DNA from: Sulfurisphaera javensis
Lineage (GTDB): Archaea; Thermoproteota; Thermoprotei_A; Sulfolobales; Sulfolobaceae
Direction: 5' to 3'
Length of the DNA stretch: 64,000 bases
Assembly (NCBI RefSeq): GCF_041154675.1
Contig: NZ_AP031322.1
Span: 2,479,812 to 2,543,811 of the forward strand
Notes under the pieces: generated by a model
Database searches by the model: none
What the model saw: only the letters and a program-made list of their open reading frames with translations
What the model was told of the DNA's origin: nothing
Position numbers and translations under genes: made by a program
In this document: positions 29,208 through 40,460 of the stretch, one piece after another
Layout of the letters: the number at the start of each line of letters is the position of its first letter
Position numbering within the stretch: position 1 is the first letter of the stretch

Positions 29208-30536
29208 TTATATTTCCTTCATAATGTAGTTTTCAATTGCTTTTCTCCAACTTACAAATAACAAGGCTAAGTTAGATATTACGATAAAGAGAATAACGTA
29301 AAGAGGGAAGAACATGAAAAATACTGTTATAAGTAACATGTAAATTGAAAGAACAAGTCCGAACAAGGAAGTTTTTCCAAGTGTTATTCTCTCCATTACA
29401 ATTCCTTGTTTAGAAATAATTGGAGAGTACATCAATGTGTATGTAAGTGTTATAAAGAAAAGTGGAAGAGAAAGAATTAATAAAGTCTCTTCAATATTGC
29501 CTAATATCGATGATACGACAATTAAAGGAAAAGTTACAAGGTATAGGGGTATGAGTTTTGAAGCAATATAATATCTGATAAACGTTCTTTCATCCATAAC
29601 AGTTATATAAATCCAGACTGCCTCACCGACCAAAGAAAACTGGGAATACACCATGATGTTAAAAAGGAGACTTACGTTAACTATTAACACTCCTATATTT
29701 ATATTTTGAATCGTAAATATGGGAATTCCTCTAAGCAGATCTTCAAAGACGTAATAAATTACTGACAATATTGAGGAAAGGATCAAGTACCCTCTTAAGT
29801 TCACGGAAACTAATCCAGTATGACCAGCTATTCTTATATTTTTCTTTAACATTGACATAAAAATTGAAGATGAAAATGCAATTTCTTTTCTTCTTCCTCC
29901 TAAAACTAAAACATTTAGTTGTGTAGGAATTGTATAGTACTTAAAGTAAAATGGTATAGTAAGTATGGAGAAAGCAATATAAGTATAATAACCTATGAAG
30001 TCACCGTAAATTACAGATAATGGAGATAATGGGAACTTAAACAAAAAGGATAGGAACCATAACTCTATCACGAGAATTATTATCCACCTATATTTTGAAA
30101 ATTTGTTCGTGATTACATTAAGTGTGGTAAAAGAAATTGCCAATGAGATAACAAAAGGTAATGAATACACACCCATAATAAAGATGAGAAAAATAAAAGT
30201 GGGTAATGAAAAAGTTAACAAATTGAGAATAATAGAAAAGATAAAGAAAGCTAATGCAAAATCTTTCTTATCTGCTGGTATTGTGAATAGAAAGTCAAAG
30301 TCGGATTTATCATATAATAGAGGACCAGCAGGATTACCTATACTACCTACTAGTTGTATAGTAAGTAAGAAAAAGAACATTAGAAGATATAAAGCTAGGA
30401 GTGAAACCGAAGTTTCTTTTAAATATCGAAATGAAAATGCAGTTATAACATACACAGCTATGATAAGGCTATTAGCTATTATGAGAGGGATACTAAATCT
30501 AGTTTTTAACTTTAGTTTCACAATTTTCCATATCAT
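29208..30536 (-). CDS. ABC transporter permease (ABC-2-like exporter)
   Basis: 442 residues, about ten to twelve hydrophobic helices, with the short cytoplasmic starts and the [23 protein letters not shown] motif seen in archaeal and Gram-positive ABC-2 type permeases. No periplasmic binding protein is nearby, in line with an exporter. It overlaps the ATPase gene upstream by four bases (30533-30536), so the two are coupled. Substrate unknown. Confidence 0.82.
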   Translation of the reverse strand: MIWKIVKLKLKTRFSIPLIIANSLIIAVYVITAFSFRYLKETSVSLLALYLLMFFFLLTIQLVGSIGNPAGPLLYDKSDFDFLFTIPADKKDFALAFFIFSIILNLLTFSLPTFIFLIFIMGVYSLPFVISLAISFTTLNVITNKFSKYRWIIILVIELWFLSFLFKFPLSPLSVIYGDFIGYYTYIAFSILTIPFYFKYYTIPTQLNVLVLGGRRKEIAFSSSIFMSMLKKNIRIAGHTGLVSVNLRGYLILSSILSVIYYVFEDLLRGIPIFTIQNINIGVLIVNVSLLFNIMVYSQFSLVGEAVWIYITVMDERTFIRYYIASKLIPLYLVTFPLIVVSSILGNIEETLLILSLPLFFITLTYTLMYSPIISKQGIVMERITLGKTSLFGLVLSIYMLLITVFFMFFPLYVILFIVISNLALLFVSWRKAIENYIMKEI

Positions 30537-31252
30537 ATTTGAGGTCCTTTTGTCAATATTCTTGCTACTATACTCTCTATTGGCTCATTCTCATTTCCCA
30601 TTTTTCTTAACTCTTCTATTGTACCACTCCATATAACTCTACCGTGGTTAATTATGATAGCATTAGTAGCTAATCTAGTTGCAATCGACATTATGTGAGT
30701 TGAAACTAAAAGTGTTGAAGTTACGAAATTTTTTAAGATAGAGATCACAAGCTCTTGAGTAGGAATATCTAAGTAGTTTAAAGGTTCATCAAGTAAAATT
30801 ATTTCCGGATTATGAAGTAAAGTCATTGCTATTGAAAGCTTTTGTAAATTTCCTCTTGAAAGCTTTCCAGCCTCAGTGTACATGTATTCTTTAAGATTTA
30901 AGAGATAAATCATTTCTAAAGCTCTTTGTCTTGGATTTGGTAAACCACGTAAAGAGGCAATATATTCAAGGTTTTCTAAAACTGTAAGAACACGATAAGG
31001 CATAGCATCTTCTGGTAAATAACCAAGAATCTTTTTTACCTCCTTTGATGTAGGACTCATTCCTTTAATTTTCACATTCCCAAGATCTGGGGTTAAGAGT
31101 CCAGCTAAGATCTTTAAGGTTGTTGATTTTCCTGCCCCATTTGGACCAATTAATGCATATTTCCCACCACAAGGAATTGAGAATGATAATCCATCTAATG
31201 CAGTAACGTTTCCAAATTTCTTAACTACATTTTCAAGTTCTATGCATTCCAC
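30533..31252 (-). CDS. ABC transporter ATP-binding protein (exporter type)
   Basis: 239 residues. Walker [17 protein letters not shown], signature [15 protein letters not shown] (SRG in place of SGG), Walker [13 protein letters not shown] and H-loop STHIMSIA. The order and length are those of ABC-2 exporter ATPases (CcmA/drug export class). First gene of a two-gene operon with the permease that follows. The substrate cannot be inferred. Confidence 0.93.
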   Translation of the reverse strand: MECIELENVVKKFGNVTALDGLSFSIPCGGKYALIGPNGAGKSTTLKILAGLLTPDLGNVKIKGMSPTSKEVKKILGYLPEDAMPYRVLTVLENLEYIASLRGLPNPRQRALEMIYLLNLKEYMYTEAGKLSRGNLQKLSIAMTLLHNPEIILLDEPLNYLDIPTQELVISILKNFVTSTLLVSTHIMSIATRLATNAIIINHGRVIWSGTIEELRKMGNENEPIESIVARILTKGPQI

Positions 31253-31368
31253 ATTTTAAAGTACCGGTTGAAGATAAAAAGATTTTTGAAACTAAGATAT
31301 TTTCCTTTCCTTTTAAGTATGAAGAATGCTCTTCTTCTATTAAATTTTTTAAATTACGAAAAAGATAC

Positions 31369-32410
<1,042 letters not shown>

Positions 32411-32536
32411 TATCTCTTGTAAATTCTCCTTTACTGCCATCAATTAAATTGACATTAACGAGTTTGTTCTGTATAGTAGAAGTTACGAGGAATTTTAAGA
32501 AAAATTTAAAAATTTGATTGTAAAAAAGCTTAACAT

Positions 32537-33484
32537 ATGAAAACTCTCTTCGCTGTTGCAATATTATTTATAGTTATAATAGCAGTAGTATTATACTATG
32601 ATCAAGGAAAACTTAATTTTTTGACTTACAATAAGACGACGTCAACTTTGACAACAACTACTGTTTCTGAAGCAAAGTCTCCTCCATCACCTATTTATCC
32701 TACCAACATGAAAGTAACGTTCATTAACATAACTTACAGCTACGGTTTAGCCTACTATAACAATATAGGAGTTTATACGATGACAATAAATGGTCAAGAA
32801 GTCACGGGAACTTCAAGAGCTGTACTTGCAGTATTTATTCAAATAACATATGAAGGAAATTCTCAACTAAATGTATCTCCTAGTAACTTCCATTTAGTTT
32901 GCTATTACGGTACTCCGGGTAATTATAATATCTCAACAATTAATGCCACGTTTAAGCTAATCAAAGGACTACCCGGCATTTATTTACATCAAGTCACATT
33001 AACTAAAGGTGAAAGCACGGAAGGTAATGTGGTTTTCCTCCCGTTTGTAAATGCAAATGCGTCATACATGTTAGAATATGTTAATAACGGAAATGTGTTA
33101 TTTAGAATTCCTATAAAACCAAACGTATATCTTTACGTGTTTCAAGGGATTAAAATTAACAATGAACCAGGGAGGAACTTATTAGTAATTATACAGAGCG
33201 TTTCCCCACCAATATCTGCAAGCATAGAACCCGGTCTTAGTGTAATAAAAAATGGTACAATAATCAATATTACTTTTCAGATAGAGAATGTATGTACTAG
33301 ATATGGTTATGAGTTATCATTTTATGGAGTATTTCCAGTATTTCCAACGAATATTAGTAATCCTCACTTACTCCTCCCACCAGACTCAGTGAAGTACTTA
33401 ACATTAAGAATAAAAGTATTGCCCAACCTAGACTATTACGGACCGCTTATCATAAATTTAGCCTTCTCACCAGTAGGATATTAG
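32537..33484 (+). CDS. Secreted membrane-anchored protein with DUF4352-like beta domain
   Basis: 315 residues. One N-terminal membrane helix (LFAVAILFIVIIAVVLYY) and a Thr/Ser linker place the rest outside the cell. Residues about 85-200 (AVLAVFIQITYEGNSQL then NVSPSNFHLVCYYG) recall the Ig-like DUF4352 or similar surface beta-sandwich; the C-terminal part has a second beta-sandwich (LRIKVLPNLDYYGPLIINLAF). Many N-glycosylation sites fit a surface protein. Function unknown. Promoter: an AT-rich stretch about 25 bp before ATG 32537. Confidence 0.72.
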   Translation: MKTLFAVAILFIVIIAVVLYYDQGKLNFLTYNKTTSTLTTTTVSEAKSPPSPIYPTNMKVTFINITYSYGLAYYNNIGVYTMTINGQEVTGTSRAVLAVFIQITYEGNSQLNVSPSNFHLVCYYGTPGNYNISTINATFKLIKGLPGIYLHQVTLTKGESTEGNVVFLPFVNANASYMLEYVNNGNVLFRIPIKPNVYLYVFQGIKINNEPGRNLLVIIQSVSPPISASIEPGLSVIKNGTIINITFQIENVCTRYGYELSFYGVFPVFPTNISNPHLLLPPDSVKYLTLRIKVLPNLDYYGPLIINLAFSPVGY

Positions 33485-33950
33485 TTAAGAACTCCACCTC
33501 TCAATAATATCCTTGTTATCAAGAACTAACATTAATCTTTGAAGATTTTGCAACGACCTTTCATGAGCTGATTTATCTGATGAAGATACTGCTTCCTTAG
33601 CAATTACTGGTAAGAAACCTAAGGCTTGAGCATGTCTAGCAGAAGTTTCTACTCCAATATCAGTAACGATTCCAGTAAAGACAATTGTAGTAATTCCAAC
33701 GTTTCTTATAGTCATTTTCATAGTAAATGCAACGTCATCCATAAATAAGGTCGTATGATTGAAATTTATCCGTTGCATTCTCAATGAAAATGACTATAAC
33801 ATCAATTCAAAGTTTGTTCCAACAAAAATACTTGGTGTGTTTTTATTAAGTACAACATCTCCAGGCTGAGGATATACTTCTTTGACTATATCTCCGGGAT
33901 TAAAAGATCTTCTAAAAGCTGGGTTTTGAAATCTCTCTGGTAAAGGAGTT
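33485..33950 (-). pseudogene. Isochorismatase-like hydrolase, truncated and split by a MITE
   Basis: The C-terminal part reads [26 protein letters not shown], the core block of isochorismatase-like cysteine hydrolases, though the usual catalytic Cys position holds Gly (DIGVE). Upstream in the same strand sense comes [19 protein letters not shown] and [19 protein letters not shown], again family-like. Between ELML and RNVG lies an 88-bp MITE (33709-33796); removing it with one TA copy rejoins ELMLRNVG exactly. The N-terminal third, with the first catalytic Asp, is absent: at about 33945 the sequence changes into an oppositely oriented E1-beta fragment. Confidence 0.85.
33709..33796. mobile_element. 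88-bp MITE of the IS630 type
   Basis: Terminal inverted repeats TAGTCATTTTCAT (33709-33721) and ATGAAAATGACTA (33784-33796), with more imperfect pairing inwards (AATGCAACG against CGTTGCATT). TA dinucleotides flank it (33707-33708 and 33797-33798), the usual IS630/mariner target duplication. The ends match those of the IS630-type element at 61963-63177 (TTTCATTGAAAATGCAACG), which probably represents the family that moved it. Confidence 0.9.
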
Positions 33951-34250
33951 AATATCTGCTGAAGTTATTGATTTAAGAACTCTAGTACCGTTAGATGAGG
34001 AAACCATTGTTAAGTCTGCTAAAAAACTGGGAGAGTTCTGATAGTTGATGAAGATTATATGAGCTATGGCATGACTGGTGAGATTGCTTTTCGAATTCAA
34101 GCTAAAGCATTAAAAGACCTTAAAGTTCCAATAGTTAGAGTTGCTAACCCTGATGTTCCAATACCTTTCTCTGAACCTCTCGAAAATACTGTTATACCAA
34201 GTGTTGATAGAATATACTCAGAGGCTAAGAGGTTAGTTCAAAGTAGTTAA
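33945..34250 (+). pseudogene. 2-oxoacid dehydrogenase E1 beta subunit, C-terminal fragment
   Basis: The reading [19 protein letters not shown] then (after a one-base shift in a run of A near 34025) TGRVLIVDEDYMSYGMTGE and FRIQAKALKDLKVPIVRVANPDVP is the C-terminal domain of E1-beta subunits of pyruvate or branched-chain oxoacid dehydrogenases. The N-terminal catalytic two thirds are absent and no alpha, E2 or E3 genes are near. The fragment starts where the isochorismatase remnant ends, so both were cut by one rearrangement. Confidence 0.85.
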
Positions 34251-34480
34251 TTTTCTTTTTATCTTTTTTCTCAGTTTGAACTTTTGTTCATTCCAGCAAA
34301 GTTACTTCGTTTCCTTTAGATTCATATATGAAGTGTAAATTGCTGATGAAATAACTAACATATTAAACGCATTTAACACATTCTACGTCAAATCTATTTG
34401 AATTAATTTAACTAATGTTCATCATTATCTAAACTCTTTTCCCTTATTCTTTGAAAGCTTCTTGAATTATCCATGTTAGC

Positions 34481-35596
34481 TTATTTCAAGGCATTTAAAA
34501 TGCAATCGTAAATTTCACTCACTTTCCTCACATTCTTAATATTGACTTTTTCATTAGGATTATGTGCTTCTTCTCCCGGACCAATATTTATTACTTGGGT
34601 CATAAAAAATACAGCATCATATCTAATTTGAGAAACTAACTTTGCTGGGTTTATTGAAATGGCTCTTTTTACACATTCTTCAGCAATTTTAACCAATTCT
34701 GATTTTTCATCAATCTTATACCCTGGCACATTAGATTTTATGCTAAATTCAAAGTCTATGTTAAGTTGTCTTCCAATGTCATTAATGAATTTTTTGACTT
34801 CTTCCTCAACCTCTTCCTCCTCTGGTGAAATTGATCTATAAAAACTGAAGGTAAATTCACCAGGAACAATGCCATCATTATCACTACTGTTTATAGTATA
34901 ACCACCGAGGTTCAATGAGATTCTCTTATTTTTTCTCTTTATGTATCCCCCATAAACTTTTTCAATCTCTAATGCAAATTTAGAAGCTTTTAAAAATGCA
35001 TTATCTCCTCCAATACTAGCATGAGCTTGTTTTCCTTTAACTTTTATAAAACCTCTAATTATTCCATAATGACCAATGAAGATGTTTGGAAAGCTTGGCT
35101 CTCCAATAATTACATACTTTGGTGAGACTTTTCTTTTCTCTATAAGGTATTTAGTACCTATTCCTCCGCTTTCCTCATCTGGTACTAATGATATTTCTAC
35201 TGGTACCTTAGCTTTACTTAACGTTAAGTACATGCTTACAATTCCTCCTTTCATATCCGATGTCCCTCTTCCATAAGCATAATCATCAACAATTTTTAGT
35301 TTAAATGGATATGTTAACCATCCCTCCTCAGGTGGAACTACATCATAATGAGCATTGAAATGAACTAAAGGTTCTTTATCATTTTTAGCTAAGACAATAT
35401 ACCTTTTATATCCCTTATTTCTTGGATAATAAATATAATTTCTGTTAACATACTCATCATCAATTTCTATTATCTCTACTGTAAATCCTATTTCTTTCAG
35501 TAAGTCTCTTAAGTAGCTTGAAATTTCCGAGTAATTCTCCCCAGGGGGATTTACTGTTTTGAAAGATACAAGGTCAGAAAGTAATTTCTCTATCAT
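34481..35596 (-). CDS. M20 family metallopeptidase (ArgE/DapE/ACY1 type)
   Basis: 371 residues. Metal-site motifs in order: HFNAHYDVVPP (first His and Asp), YGRGTSDMKGG (bridging Asp), VPDEESGGIGT (catalytic Glu and metal Glu), GEPSFPNIF, and AHNPNEKV near the C terminus (last His). The KVKGKQAHAS stretch belongs to the lid domain. It would hydrolyse amide bonds of N-acyl amino acids or small peptides in the cytoplasm. It is the distal gene of a minus-strand cluster with DUF1177, an FAD oxidase and an amino-acid permease, which points to catabolism of an imported amino acid derivative. The exact substrate is not visible. Confidence 0.9.
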   Translation of the reverse strand: MIEKLLSDLVSFKTVNPPGENYSEISSYLRDLLKEIGFTVEIIEIDDEYVNRNYIYYPRNKGYKRYIVLAKNDKEPLVHFNAHYDVVPPEEGWLTYPFKLKIVDDYAYGRGTSDMKGGIVSMYLTLSKAKVPVEISLVPDEESGGIGTKYLIEKRKVSPKYVIIGEPSFPNIFIGHYGIIRGFIKVKGKQAHASIGGDNAFLKASKFALEIEKVYGGYIKRKNKRISLNLGGYTINSSDNDGIVPGEFTFSFYRSISPEEEEVEEEVKKFINDIGRQLNIDFEFSIKSNVPGYKIDEKSELVKIAEECVKRAISINPAKLVSQIRYDAVFFMTQVINIGPGEEAHNPNEKVNIKNVRKVSEIYDCILNALK

Positions 35597-35632
35597 TTTT
35601 CTCCCAATGGTTTTAAGTATTTCCTAACTTTA

Positions 35633-36517
35633 TCACGTTCTTTTTACTTTAATTAAGTTTGATTTTCCTAATTTTTCCTCTAACTCCTTTAATTCTTCTT
35701 CATTATATACTTTTCCACCTTTTTCTACATACTTTATCATCTCTAAGCAAAATCTTGAAGCGTGTTCTAGCATGTTAATATTTAATACTCCTGTTACATA
35801 CCCCGGGATTACTTGTTTTGATACTGTTGCAATTCCTATTACTGGTGAGTTTGTGTATAACCAGGGTGAAACCAAAGTACTTATGTGATAAACCTTAAAA
35901 TCTATTGGTGTTAAATCCCCTGTTGTTAAAGGTATAAAATAAATTTCATGTCCAGTAATTCTATTGTAAATCTCAATTACATTATCGTCTAGCTTGAGAA
36001 TATATCCATCTTTAATAACATGAGTTAATGCAAAGTCGTCATATTTTGCAATTATATTCCCTTTTGTAGAGTCTATTGATAAAATTAAGTCTGCTTTTGG
36101 ATCTACCTCTTCCTTTAGTGCATCATTAAAATCTATTAAAGGTACCATGAAGTTAAAGGGCTTGTGAGAAATTAATTTAGCATTTAATGAAATGTTAGTA
36201 ATTATTGAGATGTCTATATCAAATTCTATTCCTTTTTGCATTAAATTTACTAGTTCGAGAAGTGCAGTTAAGGAAACTATAGCTCCATCTGCATCAGATA
36301 CTAATCCCTTGTTTTCTTTCATTTGTATTGCTCCCAATCTTCCTAAAATTTCTATTCTTTGTTTACCTCCCCCTTTATAGTAAGCTTTTACATAAGTAAC
36401 TTCACCTATCTTTTTCTCTTCATATTCAATATCCTTTGGAATTTTTCTCTTTAGTAACTCCAAAGGGTTATTTGATTCTAATAAGTCAATTACATCAAGT
36501 AAAGTTTTCAAAATCAT
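35633..36517 (-). CDS. DUF1177 family protein
   Basis: 294 residues, soluble. Matches the DUF1177 pattern that I recall: N-terminal LLDVIDLLES, the central GLVSDADGAIVSL, LSIDSTKGNIIA, GYILKLDDNVIEIYNRITG and the C-terminal ARFCLEMIKY. The family has no proven activity but its genes often sit with peptidases and racemases in amino-acid catabolic clusters. Its ATG overlaps the FAD oxidase stop by four bases (36514-36517), so the two are translationally coupled. Work with that oxidase on the same substrate is likely but inferred. Confidence 0.82.
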   Translation of the reverse strand: MILKTLLDVIDLLESNNPLELLKRKIPKDIEYEEKKIGEVTYVKAYYKGGGKQRIEILGRLGAIQMKENKGLVSDADGAIVSLTALLELVNLMQKGIEFDIDISIITNISLNAKLISHKPFNFMVPLIDFNDALKEEVDPKADLILSIDSTKGNIIAKYDDFALTHVIKDGYILKLDDNVIEIYNRITGHEIYFIPLTTGDLTPIDFKVYHISTLVSPWLYTNSPVIGIATVSKQVIPGYVTGVLNINMLEHASRFCLEMIKYVEKGGKVYNEEELKELEEKLGKSNLIKVKRT

Positions 36518-37749
36518 AATCTCAATTTCCCCGGATTTAATATATTGTGAGGATCTACAATGATTTTATACTTCTTCATTAACTCTAATCTAAACTCCTC
36601 GTCAACTCTATCATTAACTTCTATTGAATGTATTTCAAATGGTATTCCTTCCTTTAACATTATTGAATCAATAACATCAAAGTTCTGTTTTTCGGATATG
36701 AAAACAGTATAAATTATAATCTCATTTCTTAATGTCATTACATCGCCGTGTATTAAAACGTTTTTATCTAAAGCCTCCTTTACTTGTTTAACTACTCTAT
36801 TGAAACTATCTAATGACAATAATCTAACTTCATAGAAGTATTCTTTGAAGTTTGTTAATTTACTCATAGTAACGTAAATTGCAGCAAACGCTAACTCATC
36901 AAGGAACCTTAAATTTACTTCTTCACCAAAGCTTAAAGTACTTGCTAATATAATATTCCATTTACCAATCTTATCTACTCTCCCTTTACTAACTAATGAG
37001 AAAGCCTCAGAATCTTCAATTGTGATTCTTCTGATTTTACTTCTGTAGTTGCTTAAATTTTTTAGTATTTTTATAACATCTTCTAGTTCTTTTACTCTAA
37101 TTAGTTGATCTTTCCAGTCCTCATAGTCTACTGTAGCTATTTCTGCTTTGGATATTATTCCAGTTGTTCCAGCTGCTTGAGCTACAGCTAAAGTATCTTT
37201 TCCTTGTAGGTTAAAGTCTCCTTTTGGTCCAATGATCTTTATACTCTTTATACCATTATTATCGAAATGATAACCATATTGGAAAGAACCTATTCCCACA
37301 TCTCCTCCAGCAATGTAACCACCTAAGGTTGAAATGTAAAAGCTACTTGGGTAAACTCTTAACTCTTTTCCTCTTTTACGTAAATAGTCTAAAGCTTTTT
37401 TAACCTTTACGCTAGGAGTTATAACAGTCCATTTATCATCATATTCTATTCTCTCTTCCATTTTATTTATATCTAGAATTATACTCTCTTTTATTGGTAA
37501 TACTTGACCAATAGTTGATGTTCCAGCACCTCTAGCTACAACTGGGATTCTGTATTTATCACAAATTGATAAAGCGTTCTTGATGTCTTCCTCATCATTA
37601 ACAAACAATACTCCCAATGCACTTTTACCCATTTTTGAAAGGATTGGAGAGACTAAATAAGGTGCCTTAGAGGCTTCATCGATAATTTTTCTATCAGTAG
37701 TGAATTTTTCTCCAAATTCTCTCTCAAATTCCTTTAATAAAACTTCCAT
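36514..37749 (-). CDS. FAD-linked oxidase (GlcD / D-lactate dehydrogenase-like)
   Basis: 411 residues. FAD-binding PCMH domain with VPVVARGAGTSTIGQ, ILDINKME and the STLGGYIAGGDVGIGSFQYG loop for the pyrophosphate, then a cap domain and the C-terminal DPHNILNPGKL end common to GlcD-type enzymes. It would oxidise a 2-hydroxy acid or related compound. First of the coupled pair with DUF1177, behind the amino-acid permease gene, so the compound probably comes from an imported amino acid. Archaeal members often lack the Fe-S partner, and none is present here. Confidence 0.88.
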   Translation of the reverse strand: MEVLLKEFEREFGEKFTTDRKIIDEASKAPYLVSPILSKMGKSALGVLFVNDEEDIKNALSICDKYRIPVVARGAGTSTIGQVLPIKESIILDINKMEERIEYDDKWTVITPSVKVKKALDYLRKRGKELRVYPSSFYISTLGGYIAGGDVGIGSFQYGYHFDNNGIKSIKIIGPKGDFNLQGKDTLAVAQAAGTTGIISKAEIATVDYEDWKDQLIRVKELEDVIKILKNLSNYRSKIRRITIEDSEAFSLVSKGRVDKIGKWNIILASTLSFGEEVNLRFLDELAFAAIYVTMSKLTNFKEYFYEVRLLSLDSFNRVVKQVKEALDKNVLIHGDVMTLRNEIIIYTVFISEKQNFDVIDSIMLKEGIPFEIHSIEVNDRVDEEFRLELMKKYKIIVDPHNILNPGKLRL

Positions 37750-37815
37750 ATATAAAAATCAGTTTAAAACAATAAAAATATCACCTTTAACAATGTAAAA
37801 AGGGATTGAAGTGGT

Positions 37816-39231
37816 TTATAAGCTATAATCGCCAAACCTTTTCATTATTTCAGGTTTTCTTACCTTTAAAATATAATATATGACTATATGTAATCCAAGA
37901 ACACCCCAAGCTAAGTAGACTGCAATGTTTAATGGGAATGCTGGAGCTGGATATGTACCAAAATAAATTACTAAAATGTAAGTTATTGCTGAAATTATAG
38001 GCACTATTATATGCTTTATAATATCAAACATTTTCACCTTTACTTTATGCATAACAAGGCCTATTGCTGCAAATAAATGACCGAATGCAACATAAAATGA
38101 TCCAAAGGTTATTAGGAATATGCTAGCTTCTAAAGGTCCTAGAATATAACCAGAAATTAAACTTATTCCTCCAGTTATTATTCCAGTTAATATTATTGAT
38201 TTCCCAGGAACACCATACTTATTTATATCAGAGAACATCCTTGGATATAATACGTTATCCCTTGCCATTCCGTAGATCATTCTGCTTCCACTCGTTGCAA
38301 ATGCTATAGCAGAAGAATTGAACATAAATGCTACTAACACGATAAGGAGAATTACAACAATTGTTGGAAAGTATTTACTATAAATTACAATCATAGGATC
38401 TGGGAGTGATGCATAATTAAACATGTTAGACGGGCCATAGATAACTGTTTGAGCATAAGCGTTTAATATTAATCCTAATCCTAATAGTCCAAACTCTAAA
38501 AGTAATGCTCTTGGTAATGTTTTCTTTGGAGTTTTAGCTTCTTCAGCAACCCCAATAGGAGTTGTTGCTCCACCAAATGTTGTAATTCCAAATATCATGG
38601 CTGTTAATACTAATATCCAGTTGTTGTTTATCGGTTGTGCTGTAAATACTGAGAAAGTATTTTTACTTCCAGCTATTCCAATTAACACTATTGAAGTAAT
38701 AATTAAGAATGCAATAGAAATTAAACCTATAGCTAAGTTTAACATACCTGTTGGTTTAACTCCTAACCACATTAATATTGTTATTTCAGCTGTCATTACA
38801 ATAACTATGACAGCCCATAACCACGGCATTGTTGACTGTATTGAGGGAGAAATTAAATATAAGAAAGATGCTAATCCTAATAATCCAAAACCAGCAGTAC
38901 CAGAAATAAGGTATTGATAAATATATCCGTAACCTACTGTAAAAGCAGCTAAACTACTCCCTAAACCTTTCTTAACTATAGCTATATAACTATAAGCAGA
39001 AGCAATATCTTTACTCCATTCGTAGATCACTACTAAGGTTGTTGCATAAATTAAATAAGATAAAATTGTAACTAATGGTAATGCGCCACCAGCTAATCCA
39101 GCTATTCCAACAAAATATAAAGTTGCTACTGCTATTGGTGCGTTTGCAGCTATTCCATAACTTGCTACTAGCCAAGTGTTTAATACTTCTCTTTTTAATT
39201 CTTTTTTTACAACTTCTTTTCTTTCATCCAT
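37816..39231 (-). CDS. APC superfamily amino-acid permease
   Basis: 471 residues, twelve predicted membrane helices. The first helix holds ASYGIAANAPIAVATLYFVGIAG with the glycine-rich break of APC transporters; helix six has GITTFGGATTPIGVAEEAKTPKKTLPRAL, the conserved family block. Probably imports an amino acid with protons. It heads the minus-strand catabolic group of FAD oxidase, DUF1177 and M20 peptidase. Confidence 0.92.
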   Translation of the reverse strand: MDERKEVVKKELKREVLNTWLVASYGIAANAPIAVATLYFVGIAGLAGGALPLVTILSYLIYATTLVVIYEWSKDIASAYSYIAIVKKGLGSSLAAFTVGYGYIYQYLISGTAGFGLLGLASFLYLISPSIQSTMPWLWAVIVIVMTAEITILMWLGVKPTGMLNLAIGLISIAFLIITSIVLIGIAGSKNTFSVFTAQPINNNWILVLTAMIFGITTFGGATTPIGVAEEAKTPKKTLPRALLLEFGLLGLGLILNAYAQTVIYGPSNMFNYASLPDPMIVIYSKYFPTIVVILLIVLVAFMFNSSAIAFATSGSRMIYGMARDNVLYPRMFSDINKYGVPGKSIILTGIITGGISLISGYILGPLEASIFLITFGSFYVAFGHLFAAIGLVMHKVKVKMFDIIKHIIVPIISAITYILVIYFGTYPAPAFPLNIAVYLAWGVLGLHIVIYYILKVRKPEIMKRFGDYSL

Positions 39232-39371
39232 ATGATACTTTTTAAGATACTATTATATATTTTTGACAAAATTGAGTTTTAAGTAAACTAATATGAACAA
39301 TCATTAAACATTGTTAATAGTAAAACTTATAAGGTTTAAAGTTTAGGTGTTTCGTTTTATGACAAGCAAGA

Positions 39372-39980
39372 TTATATATTAAAATCTATTGAATTTAGGA
39401 GTTTGCTTATAGAATTTCTTATATGATATAGAAATGCTTGTTTTGATATTCCTAGACTTTCAGCAATATCTTTTGCTTTTACACTTCTAGGATAATTGAA
39501 GTATCCCATTAATAATGCAGTTTTAAGAATAAGTAATTCTTTCTCAGTTAAGTTATTTTTTACTATGCTATCTAATTTAATATTCCTAACTTTGACATTA
39601 GCTATACCAAAGTTTTCAGTTAAATCTTTAACTATTTGATTGTTTAGAGTTATTATATCCCAAACTTCTATTCCCTTATATACATAATTATCATAATCCA
39701 GTATATCATCCTCATAATTAAGGAGAAACCCAGATATTGAGGAGTGTTTATCCTCTAAAAATTTTATTAAATAGCCTCCGTTTAACTTCTTATATTTTAA
39801 AATTTTAATTACATTTTCTGATTTTCTCAATTCTTCAACTATATTATAAGGAGAGGCAATAATTACTTTTACTTCGTTTCCCTCATCTATAATCTTAACT
39901 GTTCTAATTCTGTTCTTAATTTTCTCAGTCCAACATCCCTTATGAGATATTGAAAACCTTACGTGGTATAGGTTCTTCAT
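39372..39980 (-). CDS. Bat-type transcription regulator (HTH_10)
   Basis: 202 residues. Residues about 150-200 form the HTH_10 domain typical of archaeal bacterio-opsin-activator-like regulators (LMGYFNYPRSVKAKDIAESLG then ISKQAFLYHIRNSISKLL). The N-terminal 140 residues are a likely ligand domain without known motif. It lies just upstream of the permease and catabolic cluster on the same strand, with its own start, so it is a fair candidate for the local regulator. Confidence 0.88.
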   Translation of the reverse strand: MKNLYHVRFSISHKGCWTEKIKNRIRTVKIIDEGNEVKVIIASPYNIVEELRKSENVIKILKYKKLNGGYLIKFLEDKHSSISGFLLNYEDDILDYDNYVYKGIEVWDIITLNNQIVKDLTENFGIANVKVRNIKLDSIVKNNLTEKELLILKTALLMGYFNYPRSVKAKDIAESLGISKQAFLYHIRNSISKLLNSIDFNI

Positions 39981-40259
39981 TCTTATAAAGATTATCTTAA
40001 ATAGTATTTAAGGATTATTTTTATAAACTTAAACATATGAATAAATTTATTGGGAATAAATTAAATAGAATTCACTTTTCTTTAGGAAGAGAAAGTAAAA
40101 ATTTTTCTTTTTTGTGATTGGATAACAGTAAATATTGAGCAAAAGTAACTTACAAAAATCTTTATAAATCAATAAATAGTGAATAGATAACATAATTCAT
40201 AAATTGATTCGTTTTTACTTTGTGTTCATAGTGTAACTGAGGTATAAAATTATGGTTAT

Positions 40260-40355
40260 GAGATCTCTACATGAAGATTAGATGAAAATGTTTATATATG
40301 CTAAACATTAAAAAATGAAAAGGTATAGAAATAACTTATGGTTTAATGACGACGT
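40260..40355 (+). repeat. Interspersed repeat, copy A
   Basis: Shares ATGAAGATTAGATGAAAATG, TTATATATGCTAAACATTAA and GGTATAGAAATAA in the same order and spacing with copies at 41851-41949, 46710-46806 (minus), 56140-56214 (minus) and a copy split by an IS at 58836 and 60027. No terminal inverted repeats seen. It lies in the spacer of about 600 bp before vapB, which holds nothing else but the hairpin and operators given below. Confidence 0.75.
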
Positions 40356-40460
40356 AAGGAGGAAATTCTTGAATAATTGTTAAATACTCTATCTAAGAAA
40401 GAAAGAGATAAGTTTTATCGTTGTGTAATATTATGGATCTTTTGATAAAAAAAGGACAAA

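Noticed and set aside
30103-30636. 177-codon plus-strand frame over the ABC permease and ATPase junction
   Set aside because: Antisense shadow of two well supported coupled genes.
33485-33784. 99-residue protein starting [10 protein letters not shown] as a real gene
   Set aside because: Its first 26 residues are the translation of the MITE; the rest is the tail of the split isochorismatase.
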